This document shows, one piece after another, positions 14,493 to 22,708 of a stretch of DNA of 27,470 nucleotides. The stretch covers positions 1 to 27,470 of the IMG/VR virus record IMGVR_UViG_3300022074_000297. The stretch is one strand, 5' to 3'. Made by a program: the position numbers and the translations under genes. Origin of the DNA: a virus. Within the stretch, counting starts at the first letter, position 1. Each line of letters opens with the position of its first letter. The notes under the pieces were generated by a model. That model made no database searches. It was not told the origin of the DNA and worked only from the letters and a program-made list of their open reading frames with translations.

Positions 14493-16433
14493 TTATGCAG
14501 CATTCAAGTCAACTATTTCACAAGCATCTGCAGTACACGCTAACTCACGTCCACCTGATGTTGTATCTTCCTTCTCAAACTCCTGTAGCAGTGACCAGTC
14601 TACACTCGTAGGCATCTGTGCCAGCATAGCATCATACTCGTCCTCTGTACAGTCTTGATATGGTGCTTGCTTGTACGTATGGTCACTGAATGGTAGGAAG
14701 CTGATGCCTGACACTTCATCGAAGTGGTCATATACCCAAGACCCTACCTGCATCCATTCGGATTCCTTCACAGAGATTGTTACGCTAGGCTTATGTTCAC
14801 ACCAGAAACGCTGATAGGTAAGCCACAACTCTAGCTGTTCAATAGCCGACAGAATTGTGCGTGTTACCGCCCCACGTGGTGATGCCATTGGGAAGCTGAA
14901 TACTGTAGTAGAATCAGGCTTCATAACATCCGGCTCATTAGGGATACCTTCTGCGATAAGAAACTGTGTAAGTGGGTCTTTGTTGTCACCACGTACAGTC
15001 CGAATGTAGTGTGGGTTGTGCCTTGCATGAATGCCAGATGCACTGTCCACAAGCTGTGACACTGTACCACTAGGCTTCACACAGGTAATAGCTGTTGACT
15101 GTGGAATACCAAGCTGTTGTGCCATAGCCGCATTAGTCTCTACTGCTGTGTCACGCAATGTCTCTAGTGTCTGACCAATGTTCTTACCAAGGTGGGCTGA
15201 TGTGCCACTAAGCAAGTCATTGTCCATGATACCAGTAAGTGATACACCCAACAAGCGTTCTTCTTCTGTGTTCTTCTTCCAGATATTACGAAGATACTTG
15301 AAGTCAGTCAGTGTAGATTGGAATGTACCCAAGATTGTAGCCAAGCGTACCTTCTCTCGTAGTGTCTGTTGTGTATCACTAGCACGTGCTACTACCTCTG
15401 ACAGATTACAGAACTGGTATGGGCGTAGCAGTATCTCACTGCAAGGGTTGCAGCCGAAGTCATGTTCTGTATCACGTCTGCCATTCTTAGCCGCTTGCTT
15501 CTTAGCAGATTCACGGTTAAAGATACCACGTTCACCTGACTTACTCTCGTACAGTGACACCCATTCACGCATGAATGTACCCATCTCCGGCTTGCCTTTA
15601 TATGCTACAGAGTTGTTAGCCAATGCACGTTGTCCTTCATTCTCCCACCACATACCTGACTTAGCGTGTGCCATCTGGTCATCATTAAGATTAGACAATG
15701 AAATCAATGCACTACGGCGTACACCGCCGACTACAACAACCTCGCCAATCTTACACATGATGTCGTGGCATTCGATAGGGAACAGCTTACGACCTGCCGC
15801 ATTCTTGAACTTGTCAATAACAAACTGAAATAGTTCTTCCAGTGGTGCAGGACCTGATGCCCTACCGCCAAATGTCTTGAGTCGTTCACCTGCTGGACGT
15901 ACAGCAGACACATCCCACTTAGGAATCTGACCAGCATACAGCATAGCAATTAACTCACGTAGTGACTTAGCCCATCCGGGGCGGCTGTCACCTACCTTGA
16001 TTACTGTATCAGTCTCATGCATGTCTTCATTAACTGTAGCCATCTTCTCAATATTGTGTCGTTCCACAGAGAAGCCTACACCAGTGCCACACATTAGGAT
16101 ATACATAGTCTCATCAAAGGCTCTAGGGCTGTCCACAGGGACGTAAGAGCAGTTGTATGCCCCTACGTGGCAACGGTCTAGTGCAGGGCCTGATGTCATC
16201 AAGGCTCTCATGCTAGGCATGATGTCCTGATTGAGTACAGCTTCCTCTAGTTCACCACGCAGTTCATCTGATAGCACATAGTTACACGTGCTTTGCAGAT
16301 GGTTCTTCATGTAATCAAAGTAGCGTTCTACTGTCTCAACCCATGTCTCACGGCGTTGTTCATCTTCTTTCCATCGGGCATACCGTGATAGCGCGATGAA
16401 GTTCTGGTAGTCTGTTGGTAAATAATTGTTCAT
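14493..16433 (-). CDS. nrdJ: Class II ribonucleotide reductase, adenosylcobalamin-dependent
   Basis: This 646-aa enzyme converts ribonucleotides to deoxyribonucleotides for phage DNA synthesis using a B12-generated radical. Motifs seen: N-C-S-Y-V with C95 (first reductive cysteine); G-T-G-V-G-F-S-V-E (about 116-124); V-V-V-G-G-V-R-R-S-A (about 232-242); N-P-C-S-E-I with C331 (radical-bearing) and E333; S-G-T-V-S-Q-L-V-D; and the C-terminal relay pair C633 and C638 (C-T-A-D-A-C). The lack of a partner small subunit and the monomeric plan match the Lactobacillus RTPR-type class II family, whose members are longer (about 740 aa). Host B12 or B12 uptake is therefore required. The start has GGAG six bases upstream. 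It lies three bases beyond the stop of the 52-aa gene. Class II enzymes are common in marine podoviruses of this kind. Confidence 0.93.
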   Translation of the reverse strand: MNNYLPTDYQNFIALSRYARWKEDEQRRETWVETVERYFDYMKNHLQSTCNYVLSDELRGELEEAVLNQDIMPSMRALMTSGPALDRCHVGAYNCSYVPVDSPRAFDETMYILMCGTGVGFSVERHNIEKMATVNEDMHETDTVIKVGDSRPGWAKSLRELIAMLYAGQIPKWDVSAVRPAGERLKTFGGRASGPAPLEELFQFVIDKFKNAAGRKLFPIECHDIMCKIGEVVVVGGVRRSALISLSNLNDDQMAHAKSGMWWENEGQRALANNSVAYKGKPEMGTFMREWVSLYESKSGERGIFNRESAKKQAAKNGRRDTEHDFGCNPCSEILLRPYQFCNLSEVVARASDTQQTLREKVRLATILGTFQSTLTDFKYLRNIWKKNTEEERLLGVSLTGIMDNDLLSGTSAHLGKNIGQTLETLRDTAVETNAAMAQQLGIPQSTAITCVKPSGTVSQLVDSASGIHARHNPHYIRTVRGDNKDPLTQFLIAEGIPNEPDVMKPDSTTVFSFPMASPRGAVTRTILSAIEQLELWLTYQRFWCEHKPSVTISVKESEWMQVGSWVYDHFDEVSGISFLPFSDHTYKQAPYQDCTEDEYDAMLAQMPTSVDWSLLQEFEKEDTTSGGRELACTADACEIVDLNAA

Positions 16434-16436
16434 ATC

Positions 16437-16595
16437 TCACTCCGTTACTGTTCGTATTGTTCTAATATCAGCACCGTCTACGTCATAGAAGTATTCACGT
16501 ATGCCATCCTCTATCTCTTCCCCCACCATACCATCAGCAGGGATAGGATATTCTTCTTCATCTACATCAATGTTGATAAATACTTTAACTCTCAT
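16437..16595 (-). CDS. 52-aa acidic conserved-looking protein
   Basis: The 150-base gap between the DUF3310 gene and ribonucleotide reductase encodes a 52-codon minus-strand ORF. It starts M-R-V-K-V-F-I-N-I-D-V-D-E-E-E-Y-P-I-P-A-D-G and ends R-T-I-R-T-V-T-E before TGA. The alternating strand, acidic loop, P-x-P-A-D-G, helix and strand pattern recalls a short protein seen in other marine phages, with no known role. The ATG overlaps the previous stop (ATGAGAGTTAA), and the next gene begins four bases past the stop. Both ends therefore fit a coupled operon. Confidence 0.7.
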   Translation of the reverse strand: MRVKVFINIDVDEEEYPIPADGMVGEEIEDGIREYFYDVDGADIRTIRTVTE

Positions 16596-16842
16596 CACTA
16601 GCCGCCACATCTTCTAGCAATGTATTCAAGTACCATTGTGCTTTCTGTAGGTCTTCTAGTGGCTTACCCTTGTAGTCAAAACGCCACATATATTTCATTA
16701 TGTTACCTTGTAAGTAGTACTTGAAGTTTGGACCTAGTGCCGCCTGTATAGCGGCAATACACTCAATGCCAGACTGATTGTAATGTTCTGGGCTATTGAC
16801 CATATCCACTGCGGCTTGTTTCATATATGCTTCATGTCTCAT
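16585..16842 (-). CDS. DUF3310 family protein
   Basis: This 85-aa protein contains V-N-S-P-E-H-Y-N-Q-S-G-I-E-C-I-A-A-I-Q-A, then Y-L-Q-G-N-I-M-K-Y-M-W-R-F-D-Y-K-G-K, then L-E-D-L-Q-K-A-Q-W-Y-L-N-T-L. These blocks define the DUF3310 family, small proteins common in phages and often annotated as nucleotide-kinase-like, without biochemical proof. It lies two genes upstream of ribonucleotide reductase, which supports a link to nucleotide metabolism. A perfect AGGAGG is six bases before the first ATG, and the start overlaps the previous stop by four bases (ATGA). Confidence 0.85.
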   Translation of the reverse strand: MRHEAYMKQAAVDMVNSPEHYNQSGIECIAAIQAALGPNFKYYLQGNIMKYMWRFDYKGKPLEDLQKAQWYLNTLLEDVAASDES

Positions 16843-17207
16843 GCGGAACCTCCTGTCTTTGTGTTAAAGTTAAGATGAACTACATTGCCATCATATTGCT
16901 TTTCAACGCCCATCTCTTCTTCAAGTTCTACATCAATTTCCATCTCGTTGTCAATAACTTTCATTACATATTCGTGAACAATATTACGAATACTTTCTTC
17001 CTGTTCCATGATAGGTACAGTAGCACACATCATCTTACAGAAATGCATTACATTGCCATAGTCATCATCCGTCATAGGGTTGTCAGGGAATGCCATGATT
17101 GAGATGTCTATCTCGCCACTCCATTCACCATCATCATCAGCGAAGGGTCTTACTCGTATGATGAAGTCTTCATCTTCAATCTTTTCTATTAGTTCTTCTT
17201 TTTTCAT
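16839..17207 (-). CDS. Strongly acidic 122-aa protein of unknown function
   Basis: The protein contains about 31 Asp/Glu and about 10 Lys/Arg, giving a large net negative charge spread over its whole length. It has runs such as F-A-D-D-D-G-E-W-S-G-E-I-D and E-I-D-V-E-L-E-E-E-M-G. There is no membrane span and only one central hydrophobic segment with two Cys (H-F-C-K-M-M-C). The start is in an ATGA overlap with the endonuclease I gene, with AGGAG eight bases upstream. I recognise no family. The charge pattern is compatible with a DNA-mimic or nuclease-modulating protein, which is a hypothesis from composition and position only. Confidence 0.65.
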   Translation of the reverse strand: MKKEELIEKIEDEDFIIRVRPFADDDGEWSGEIDISIMAFPDNPMTDDDYGNVMHFCKMMCATVPIMEQEESIRNIVHEYVMKVIDNEMEIDVELEEEMGVEKQYDGNVVHLNFNTKTGGSA

Positions 17208-17665
17208 TTCTTGGTTCTCCTCTTCACTGTTGAACTTGGGTGACTAATAAAGTCAGGGTGTTTATCTTTTCCTTTTTCTTTTAACCAATCTTCTGGAATG
17301 ATCCTGTCATAGTATCTAAAACCATTCTTTGTACACCAGTCACCATATGTTGACTTTGCTCCCTTACGTATTTTACTACGGCTATTCTCAAACACAAATC
17401 GTATATCTAAGTTAGGATGTTGTTTCTTAACTTCAAGATGCTTGCGTCTGTCTGCCGCCATGAACCTACCTTTTACCTCAATTATAATACCATTATCAAG
17501 TATTATATCAGGCGTATAGGTACGGTAGGCTAGGTCTTGCCATTCAATTTTAACAGCTTCGTATCTGAATGATACCTTATCTGTCTTTAGCTTTTCTGCT
17601 ATGGTCAACTCTAGCCCACTACGATACCCATATTTACGTGCGGCTCTCCATGCCTTATGGTACAA
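17204..17665 (-). CDS. T7-type endonuclease I (Holliday junction resolvase)
   Basis: This 153-aa member of the PD-(D/E)XK superfamily resolves branched DNA and helps to break down host DNA in T7-like phages. The four catalytic positions are visible: E19 in S-G-L-E, D53 in Y-T-P-D, and E63/K65 in I-I-E-V-K-G-R-F. They have the same spacing as the known catalytic residues of T7 gp3 (E20, D55, E65, K67). A later block D-I-R-F-V-F-E-N also fits. The size matches T7 gp3 (149 aa). The initiator is TTG, with AGGAG at 17672-17676 and a spacer of six, so a non-ATG start is probable. It overlaps the Cas4-like nuclease gene by 11 nt and is followed at once by the acidic gene. Confidence 0.9.
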   Translation of the reverse strand: MYHKAWRAARKYGYRSGLELTIAEKLKTDKVSFRYEAVKIEWQDLAYRTYTPDIILDNGIIIEVKGRFMAADRRKHLEVKKQHPNLDIRFVFENSRSKIRKGAKSTYGDWCTKNGFRYYDRIIPEDWLKEKGKDKHPDFISHPSSTVKRRTKK

Positions 17666-18509
17666 CTACATCTCCTATGTATGATGTAATTGGTGGCACT
17701 TTGGCTTTCGACATTACTGCTGGGCGTTCTGTTATATTATCCCAACAATCCATGCGAAAACTACAAAACCGACAACCATCGTTAAGTACTTTATTGCCCG
17801 TCTCCTTTCCTCTAAATGTCTCTGGTACTGGTTGAAAACACTTTTCAAACTTATTCTCCTTTACTGCGTCTGCTGTTGCTTGTATCTTAGCAACTTCTGT
17901 GTCTAAGTCAAGACCTGATGCTGGTACGTATTTGAACTGACCATTAGCTTTGTTGACTACCCACCAGCCACCAACATCCTTACCGGATGCTTTAGCGTAG
18001 CCAGCAAGCTGTCCTACATAACCAAAGCCATCACCACTAGCTAACTTATCATACGACTCAAACTTATTTGCGTATGACCACGGTGATGCAGACTTTATGT
18101 CATCAACTGCACCATCAATAACGACATCATATGTTCCATTGATGGAAGCGTCATCCAATTCCAGTGTAACGTGTTCAGGTTCTTCATAACGTACTCCCGC
18201 TTCTCTTAGCAAACCTTTGAATACTGCTTCTACAATATCTCCAATCATCATATTCATTATGAATGTAGTTGGCTTCGGTAATGCTACCTCTGGCTTATTC
18301 TTTTCGTACCAGAGTTGGCAAGTGGGGCGACCCACATTAGACATGCGTAACTTGAAATCGCCCCGCTTTTTACCACTGCCAAACTGCTTATGCAGTGCTT
18401 CGGCAACATCAGAAGAGACCTGTTCAATAGTCTCCTCTGACATTTCTGTTGTGCCTTTGACTGCATTCTCCAAGTATTGATGGAGAGCAATTTCAGCGCG
18501 GTGATGCAT
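17655..18509 (-). CDS. Cas4/RecB-like PD-(D/E)XK nuclease with Fe-S cysteines
   Basis: In this 284-aa protein the nuclease core is residues about 85-190. It includes helix I-G-D-I-V-E-A-V-F-K, G-T-Y-D-V-V-I-D (D128), V-D-D-I-K-S-A-S (D137 and K139) and the helix Y-V-G-Q-L-A-G-Y (Q167 and Y171). One cysteine before the core (C64, R-P-T-C-Q-L-W-Y) and three after it (C246, C249, C255 in C-R-F-C-S-F-R-M-D-C) match the Fe-S cluster layout of Cas4/AddB-type nucleases. Such enzymes degrade DNA ends, generating single strands for recombination. The start overlaps the previous stop as TAATG. The neighbouring putative ssDNA-binding protein and endonuclease I suggest a common DNA processing and recombination pathway. 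No CRISPR locus is nearby, so an adaptation role is not supported. Confidence 0.82.
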   Translation of the reverse strand: MHHRAEIALHQYLENAVKGTTEMSEETIEQVSSDVAEALHKQFGSGKKRGDFKLRMSNVGRPTCQLWYEKNKPEVALPKPTTFIMNMMIGDIVEAVFKGLLREAGVRYEEPEHVTLELDDASINGTYDVVIDGAVDDIKSASPWSYANKFESYDKLASGDGFGYVGQLAGYAKASGKDVGGWWVVNKANGQFKYVPASGLDLDTEVAKIQATADAVKENKFEKCFQPVPETFRGKETGNKVLNDGCRFCSFRMDCWDNITERPAVMSKAKVPPITSYIGDVVVP

Positions 18510-19405
18510 TATGCTACCTCTTCTTCATCTACTTCAATATCAACTAGGTCATCGACTACATCAATATCTGCATCTTCCATGTCTGCATTGGCTTTCTCTG
18601 CCCAAGCATTGATGATGTAGTTGTTGTAGTTGTCAACCCACGACATGAAGTCACCGAACAGTACTTGGTCTTTTTCAGTCAGTTCGATTACAGTGGTAAC
18701 ATCTAGTGATGCCACAGGCACGTAGTATTTTGCACCTGTAGGTATTGTGCGTTCATCTGTATTAGCAGTGATGATATGCTGGATAGGCAAGCGTTGCATC
18801 TTAGCTAGAGTAGTAAAGCTACTGCCAATTTCTTTGAAGGCATCACGGTTGTCAATCTCCCAGATGAATGGTGTAGGTGCAACCTCAACAGCCTCACCCT
18901 TTTCATTCACAGGGTTAACCAACTCAACCTCACCAAATACGACACGCACTCGCTTGATAGACTTTAGCAAGTCCTGTTGAGACTTGGGTAGTGCCTTCCA
19001 ATCTTTGATGAAGCCAGCAGGTTTGCCACAGTTAAACCCACCGTTGTTGTCCTTCAAGTCGATGTCAAGTGTATCTGCCATTACGCTTTTGACGTAACGG
19101 TTAGGATTCTTGGCATCACCCTGAATGAAACGCTTGTGCATGAAGCGTTGCATGAAAGGACGCATCTTGATGGATGACGCATAGTGAGTCGGCCCATCAG
19201 GAATCTCTAGTTTGTATGCACCACCTTCGACTACTTCAACATTAACACTCTTACCATTAACCTCTGCTGTACCCATGATAGGTGCATGATTAATGCGTAG
19301 TCGTGCAAGCGAACTAGAAGAAGATGATGTCTTCTCATGTGCGATACCCATAGCTTTTGCCATAGCCGCAAAGTTATTTGTATCTACTGTTGTCAATTGT
19401 GTCAT
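18509..19405 (-). CDS. Probable single-stranded DNA-binding protein
   Basis: This is a 298-aa protein with a mixed, beta-rich body and a strongly acidic C-terminal tail (last 25 residues, containing D-A-D-I-D-V-V-D-D-L and ending D-E-E-E-V-A). The tail is a hallmark of phage and bacterial ssDNA-binding proteins, where it recruits partners. A Ser-rich linker lies near residue 26. No standard OB-fold signature is recognised, so the call rests on the tail, its size, and its place as the first gene behind a strong promoter. DNA polymerase lies directly upstream and the nucleases directly downstream. AGGAG is six bases before the ATG. The alternative is an unrelated abundant early protein. Confidence 0.5.
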   Translation of the reverse strand: MTQLTTVDTNNFAAMAKAMGIAHEKTSSSSSSLARLRINHAPIMGTAEVNGKSVNVEVVEGGAYKLEIPDGPTHYASSIKMRPFMQRFMHKRFIQGDAKNPNRYVKSVMADTLDIDLKDNNGGFNCGKPAGFIKDWKALPKSQQDLLKSIKRVRVVFGEVELVNPVNEKGEAVEVAPTPFIWEIDNRDAFKEIGSSFTTLAKMQRLPIQHIITANTDERTIPTGAKYYVPVASLDVTTVIELTEKDQVLFGDFMSWVDNYNNYIINAWAEKANADMEDADIDVVDDLVDIEVDEEEVA

Positions 19406-19438
19406 TCATTTCTCCTTTCTTGAGAGTTTAGAACCGTA

Positions 19439-19467
19439 GTTATATCACGCTACGTCTTTAGTGTCAA
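19439..19467 (-). promoter_or_regulatory. Sigma70-type promoter before the ssDNA-binding gene
   Basis: TTGACA (19462-19467), a 17-base spacer and TATAAC (19439-19444), with TGA directly before the -10 giving an extended -10 (TGATATAAC). The -35 lies in the last codons of DNA polymerase, and the polymerase stop codon TGA is the extended -10 itself. An inverted pair CGTAG / CTACG (19435-19439 and 19450-19454) flanks the -10. Downstream the next gene starts about 35 nt away. Confidence 0.85.
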
Positions 19468-21484
19468 GCCAATTCGGGCCGATTTTTGATTCCAATAACA
19501 ATGGAACATTAAAGTTTATGCCCCATCGTAGTGCAATCAGATTAGGTAGTTCATTGTTTGTATTCTCTATTACCTGTATGACTGCATCCTCTTCATCGGG
19601 ATGTACATCAATTACAATTGAATCATGTACTGTGTTTACTACACATGACTGCATGTTGTCAAGCAGTTTATCAATATGCAACAGTGCAATCGGTACAATA
19701 TCTGCTGTAGCGAATGACTGTACAGGGTAATTCTTTATCTGCGTAAAGTATGACACACGGCCATTTGCCTTACGCACTACATCAGGGAAAGAAAACTCAC
19801 GACCAGAAGGTGTGACTATCTTCTGTGTCGTTATAGCTTCTTTAGCCAATCGGGAATGCCAATCTGAGACCCCTGTGTACTTTTCGTTGAAGTGTTCGTA
19901 GTATGCAGCTTCCGCTTTTGTTCGTCCGTACCCACTGGCACCGTAGAGTGGTGCAAACGTGTGCGCCTTCGCATCTTGGCGAGACGTATGTTGACCAGCA
20001 TCGGTAATAACTTTAGCGGTATATGCATGTACATCAAATCCAGTAGAGACTTCTTCAATTGCAACTCCATCCTGTGATAAATATGCGGCGGCTCTGAACT
20101 CCAACTGAGCAAAGTCAGCTTCCAGTATCTTACCACCATCCCATCGTGACACAAATACTTTCTTTACAGGAAACGTGCCGCCACGTGGCATGTTCTGCAT
20201 ATTAGGATTAGCACCCGACAATCGGCCTGTCGATGTACGATGTTGTAGTAGGCTGACATGCAACATGCCATCCTGTTTGGTATAGTTACTGATACCATCA
20301 ACGAATGATGACAGGTATGTATCTACAGCACTCAGTCTACGCACCTTCGATAAGAACTCAACTGCATCATCCATACCTCTTGTCTTAGCACCTGCCTCAA
20401 GCAACTGCAAGTTATTCTTGCTGGTACTAAAGCCATTAGCTGATGCCCACTTAGCTGTAGGTGGCTTGAACTTGAAGCCAGCCATAGTGTCAGTGGGATT
20501 GAACAGGAAGCCAGACGTACCACACTCAGGGCATTTACTTGGCTTGGCAAACGGCTGACCATTCTTCTTTGTCTTACGTATATAGCCACTGCCTTTGCAC
20601 GTAGGACACTGCACTGCATTAGTACGGTACATACGCTGTGTACGTGTAGCCACAAGCTGTCTGAACTCATCGTCAGGCATGTATGGGTCAATGAGTGTAG
20701 CCCAATCATGCTTGTCAATGACCTTACGACCGTAGATTACCCAAGACAACTGCTCTGGGCTATTAAGGTTGATAGGCGTATCACCCATGACCTTGCGTAC
20801 ATAAACCTGTAAATCGTCAACAAGTTGACACTTCTCCTGTTCAAATTCTTGACGCACTTCCTCAAGCGCACTCAAGTCAACCTTGAACCCACGCTGGTAT
20901 ATACGTGCCAGTGTGACACATACCTGATTAGTAAGCACCACAGTATCGTTTAGGCTAGAACTGTCTGACTGTAGCTGGCGCATCAGCTTATCTGATAGCT
21001 GTTGCGTAGCATGTAGGTCAGCAGATAGATACTCACACAACTCAGCATGTGGTATGTCTCGTGTGCTGTAGCCCTTCTTAAAGTACTCTTTCAGAGTGTC
21101 CTGTTTCTTTGTATCTAACTCATAGCGTTCAGCACAAGCCTCAAGCGACAGTGGTTGTTTCTGACCACGCTGTAGCACGTACTCGCCAAGCATAGTGTCA
21201 AAGACAGCACCATCATACTTGAAGCCTGATTCCCACAGCCACATCAAATCATATGCGGCATTGTGTGCGATGATTACAGTAGCGGCATCAAGAAACTCTT
21301 GTACCAATACGTGTCCATACTCATCTGCATCTACCTCACTGTGGTCAAAGGTAACTATACGTTCAACACCTTGGTCAGTCAGCATACCCACCATAGTCAG
21401 TGAGTTCTCTGGCTCAAAGGGGTCAAGGTGTAACTTACCATTACGTTCTGTTGTTGTATTCTCTACATCTAATGTTAGCTTCAT
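19445..21484 (-). CDS. Family-A DNA polymerase with DnaJ-like zinc insert
   Basis: This 679-aa polymerase has an N-terminal 3'-5' exonuclease with D6/E8 (L-D-V-E-N-T), N75/D79 (H-N-A-A-Y-D) and Y152/D156 (Y-L-S-A-D). Two zinc-ligand pairs follow at C293/C296 (C-P-T-C-K-G-S-G) and C318/C321 (C-P-E-C-G-T-S-G), a partial DnaJ central-domain pattern. The C-terminal polymerase has T-S-T-G-R-L-S-G, motif A (D457 in A-D-F-A-Q-L-E-F-R), motif B (R502, K506, F510, Y514, G515) and motif C (V-H-D-S-I, H620 and D621). Position F510 corresponds to E. coli Pol I F762. The insert between exonuclease and polymerase is the signature of HMO-2011-type marine podoviruses. It replicates the phage genome with the adjacent primase and helicase. 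The start overlaps the helicase stop (ATGA). Confidence 0.95.
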   Translation of the reverse strand: MKLTLDVENTTTERNGKLHLDPFEPENSLTMVGMLTDQGVERIVTFDHSEVDADEYGHVLVQEFLDAATVIIAHNAAYDLMWLWESGFKYDGAVFDTMLGEYVLQRGQKQPLSLEACAERYELDTKKQDTLKEYFKKGYSTRDIPHAELCEYLSADLHATQQLSDKLMRQLQSDSSSLNDTVVLTNQVCVTLARIYQRGFKVDLSALEEVRQEFEQEKCQLVDDLQVYVRKVMGDTPINLNSPEQLSWVIYGRKVIDKHDWATLIDPYMPDDEFRQLVATRTQRMYRTNAVQCPTCKGSGYIRKTKKNGQPFAKPSKCPECGTSGFLFNPTDTMAGFKFKPPTAKWASANGFSTSKNNLQLLEAGAKTRGMDDAVEFLSKVRRLSAVDTYLSSFVDGISNYTKQDGMLHVSLLQHRTSTGRLSGANPNMQNMPRGGTFPVKKVFVSRWDGGKILEADFAQLEFRAAAYLSQDGVAIEEVSTGFDVHAYTAKVITDAGQHTSRQDAKAHTFAPLYGASGYGRTKAEAAYYEHFNEKYTGVSDWHSRLAKEAITTQKIVTPSGREFSFPDVVRKANGRVSYFTQIKNYPVQSFATADIVPIALLHIDKLLDNMQSCVVNTVHDSIVIDVHPDEEDAVIQVIENTNNELPNLIALRWGINFNVPLLLESKIGPNWLDTKDVA

Positions 21485-22704
21485 GCTGTATACCTCGCTG
21501 TCTTATAATCAAGTTCACAGTGTACCACACCATGCCAACCTGACAACTTATTTTTTACCACATTCAAATGCCGTTGTGTATCTTCTTCTTCCTGATTGTC
21601 AACAGGCGGGTTCTTTGCAATCAGCACCATAAGGTCAGCCTCTGCCGCCTTACCTGTCCGACTACCTTCCATCATGCTTTGATTAAGCAGAACCTTACCT
21701 TCTGCATCAGCAGACAACTGTGACATATAGAATACAGCACACTCGTGTTGCTTGGCAATCATACGTGCATGTATTGCATTGGCCTTTAACGCCTCATCAG
21801 GACGTGCAAAGCCGCCTGTCCTAGCAAACTTGTCACCCATGTCCAGAAGAACTAAGTCAGGCTTGTACGCCTTGCATATGGACTCTACCCACGACATATC
21901 ACGGCCTGTAGCATCCTTGATCTTGATACGTTCCTTGACAGGTGCATACAAGTCACGTGCCTTGCTTGGGTTCTTCTTGATTTCCTGCATAGTCATACCA
22001 GTAGCGGCAGTCAGGTATCTAGCACCAACACGATGATAGCCTTCCTCGTTACACAAGATAATGCAGTTAGCACCCTGATGTGCAAAGCCACCGGGCGATG
22101 CGATCAGTGAGGCATGAAACGATGTCTTACCTGTGTTGGGTCTAGCACCCACCTCAATCAAGTGACCAGCATTCACACCTTCCACCTTACGTGTCAGGCT
22201 AGGTATGTTGAATGTCCATCGTGCCTCAAGGTCATTACGTGCAAGCAATGTCTCAAGTTCGATGTCATCCCACTCAACCTTGGCACTAGGTGTGAAGTCA
22301 TCACCATACTGTTCAAGTATCTGACGCAGTGGGTCAAGGCTAGTCTTCATACCATCCACGTAGTCACATCCTAGTGTGGCAATCTCTTCGCCAATGACCT
22401 TCTGGAACAGCTTGGATAGCACCTCTTGTGCTACGTCACTGCCCATCGGCTGTTCACGTTTGATGTTGTTGAACAGGGATGAGTATGCTTGTTTCTGTGC
22501 AGTAGTCAGCGTTGGATTGTTTGCCATAAACAATGCCTCAATCTCATCGGGTGTCACAGTACGTTCATACCGTTCCATAGCACTGTCGATAGACTGCTTG
22601 ATCTTACGTACATCTTTACTGAACAAGCGATCTGGACAACGTGATCCACGATGTTCCTCATAAAAATCCCTATTCATTAGGCTTCTAATTAGTGATAATT
22701 CCAT
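21481..22704 (-). CDS. Replicative DNA helicase, DnaB/T7 gp4-like ATPase
   Basis: This is a 407-aa protein. The RecA-like core starts near residue 170. Walker A is G-A-R-P-N-T-G-K-T (186-194), a catalytic Glu pair sits in I-I-L-C-N-E-E-G (about 216-222), and Walker B is L-V-L-L-D-M-G-D (about 284-291). A later block V-F-Y-M-S-Q-L-S-A resembles helicase motif H3, and G-S-R-T-G-K-A-A-E-A-D resembles motif H4. The N-terminal 160 residues are helical and would contact primase. Unlike T7 gp4 there is no primase domain, because the primase is encoded separately just upstream. It unwinds DNA at the fork. AGGAG precedes the ATG by nine bases. Confidence 0.9.
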   Translation of the reverse strand: MELSLIRSLMNRDFYEEHRGSRCPDRLFSKDVRKIKQSIDSAMERYERTVTPDEIEALFMANNPTLTTAQKQAYSSLFNNIKREQPMGSDVAQEVLSKLFQKVIGEEIATLGCDYVDGMKTSLDPLRQILEQYGDDFTPSAKVEWDDIELETLLARNDLEARWTFNIPSLTRKVEGVNAGHLIEVGARPNTGKTSFHASLIASPGGFAHQGANCIILCNEEGYHRVGARYLTAATGMTMQEIKKNPSKARDLYAPVKERIKIKDATGRDMSWVESICKAYKPDLVLLDMGDKFARTGGFARPDEALKANAIHARMIAKQHECAVFYMSQLSADAEGKVLLNQSMMEGSRTGKAAEADLMVLIAKNPPVDNQEEEDTQRHLNVVKNKLSGWHGVVHCELDYKTARYTA

Positions 22705-22708
22705 GTGG

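Noticed and set aside
15178-15828. 216-aa plus-strand open frame
   Set aside because: It is antisense to the ribonucleotide reductase, whose motifs are intact, and its product shows no recognisable family or ribosome site.
17655-18509. CRISPR-associated Cas4
   Set aside because: The nuclease has the Cas4-like cysteine and active-site layout, but there is no cas1/cas2 or repeat-spacer array in the window, and phages commonly carry such nucleases for recombination.
21481-21520. TATAAG in the end of the helicase gene as a promoter for the polymerase
   Set aside because: The hexamer at -35 distance is GTGTGG, far from consensus, and polymerase is coupled to helicase by an ATGA overlap.
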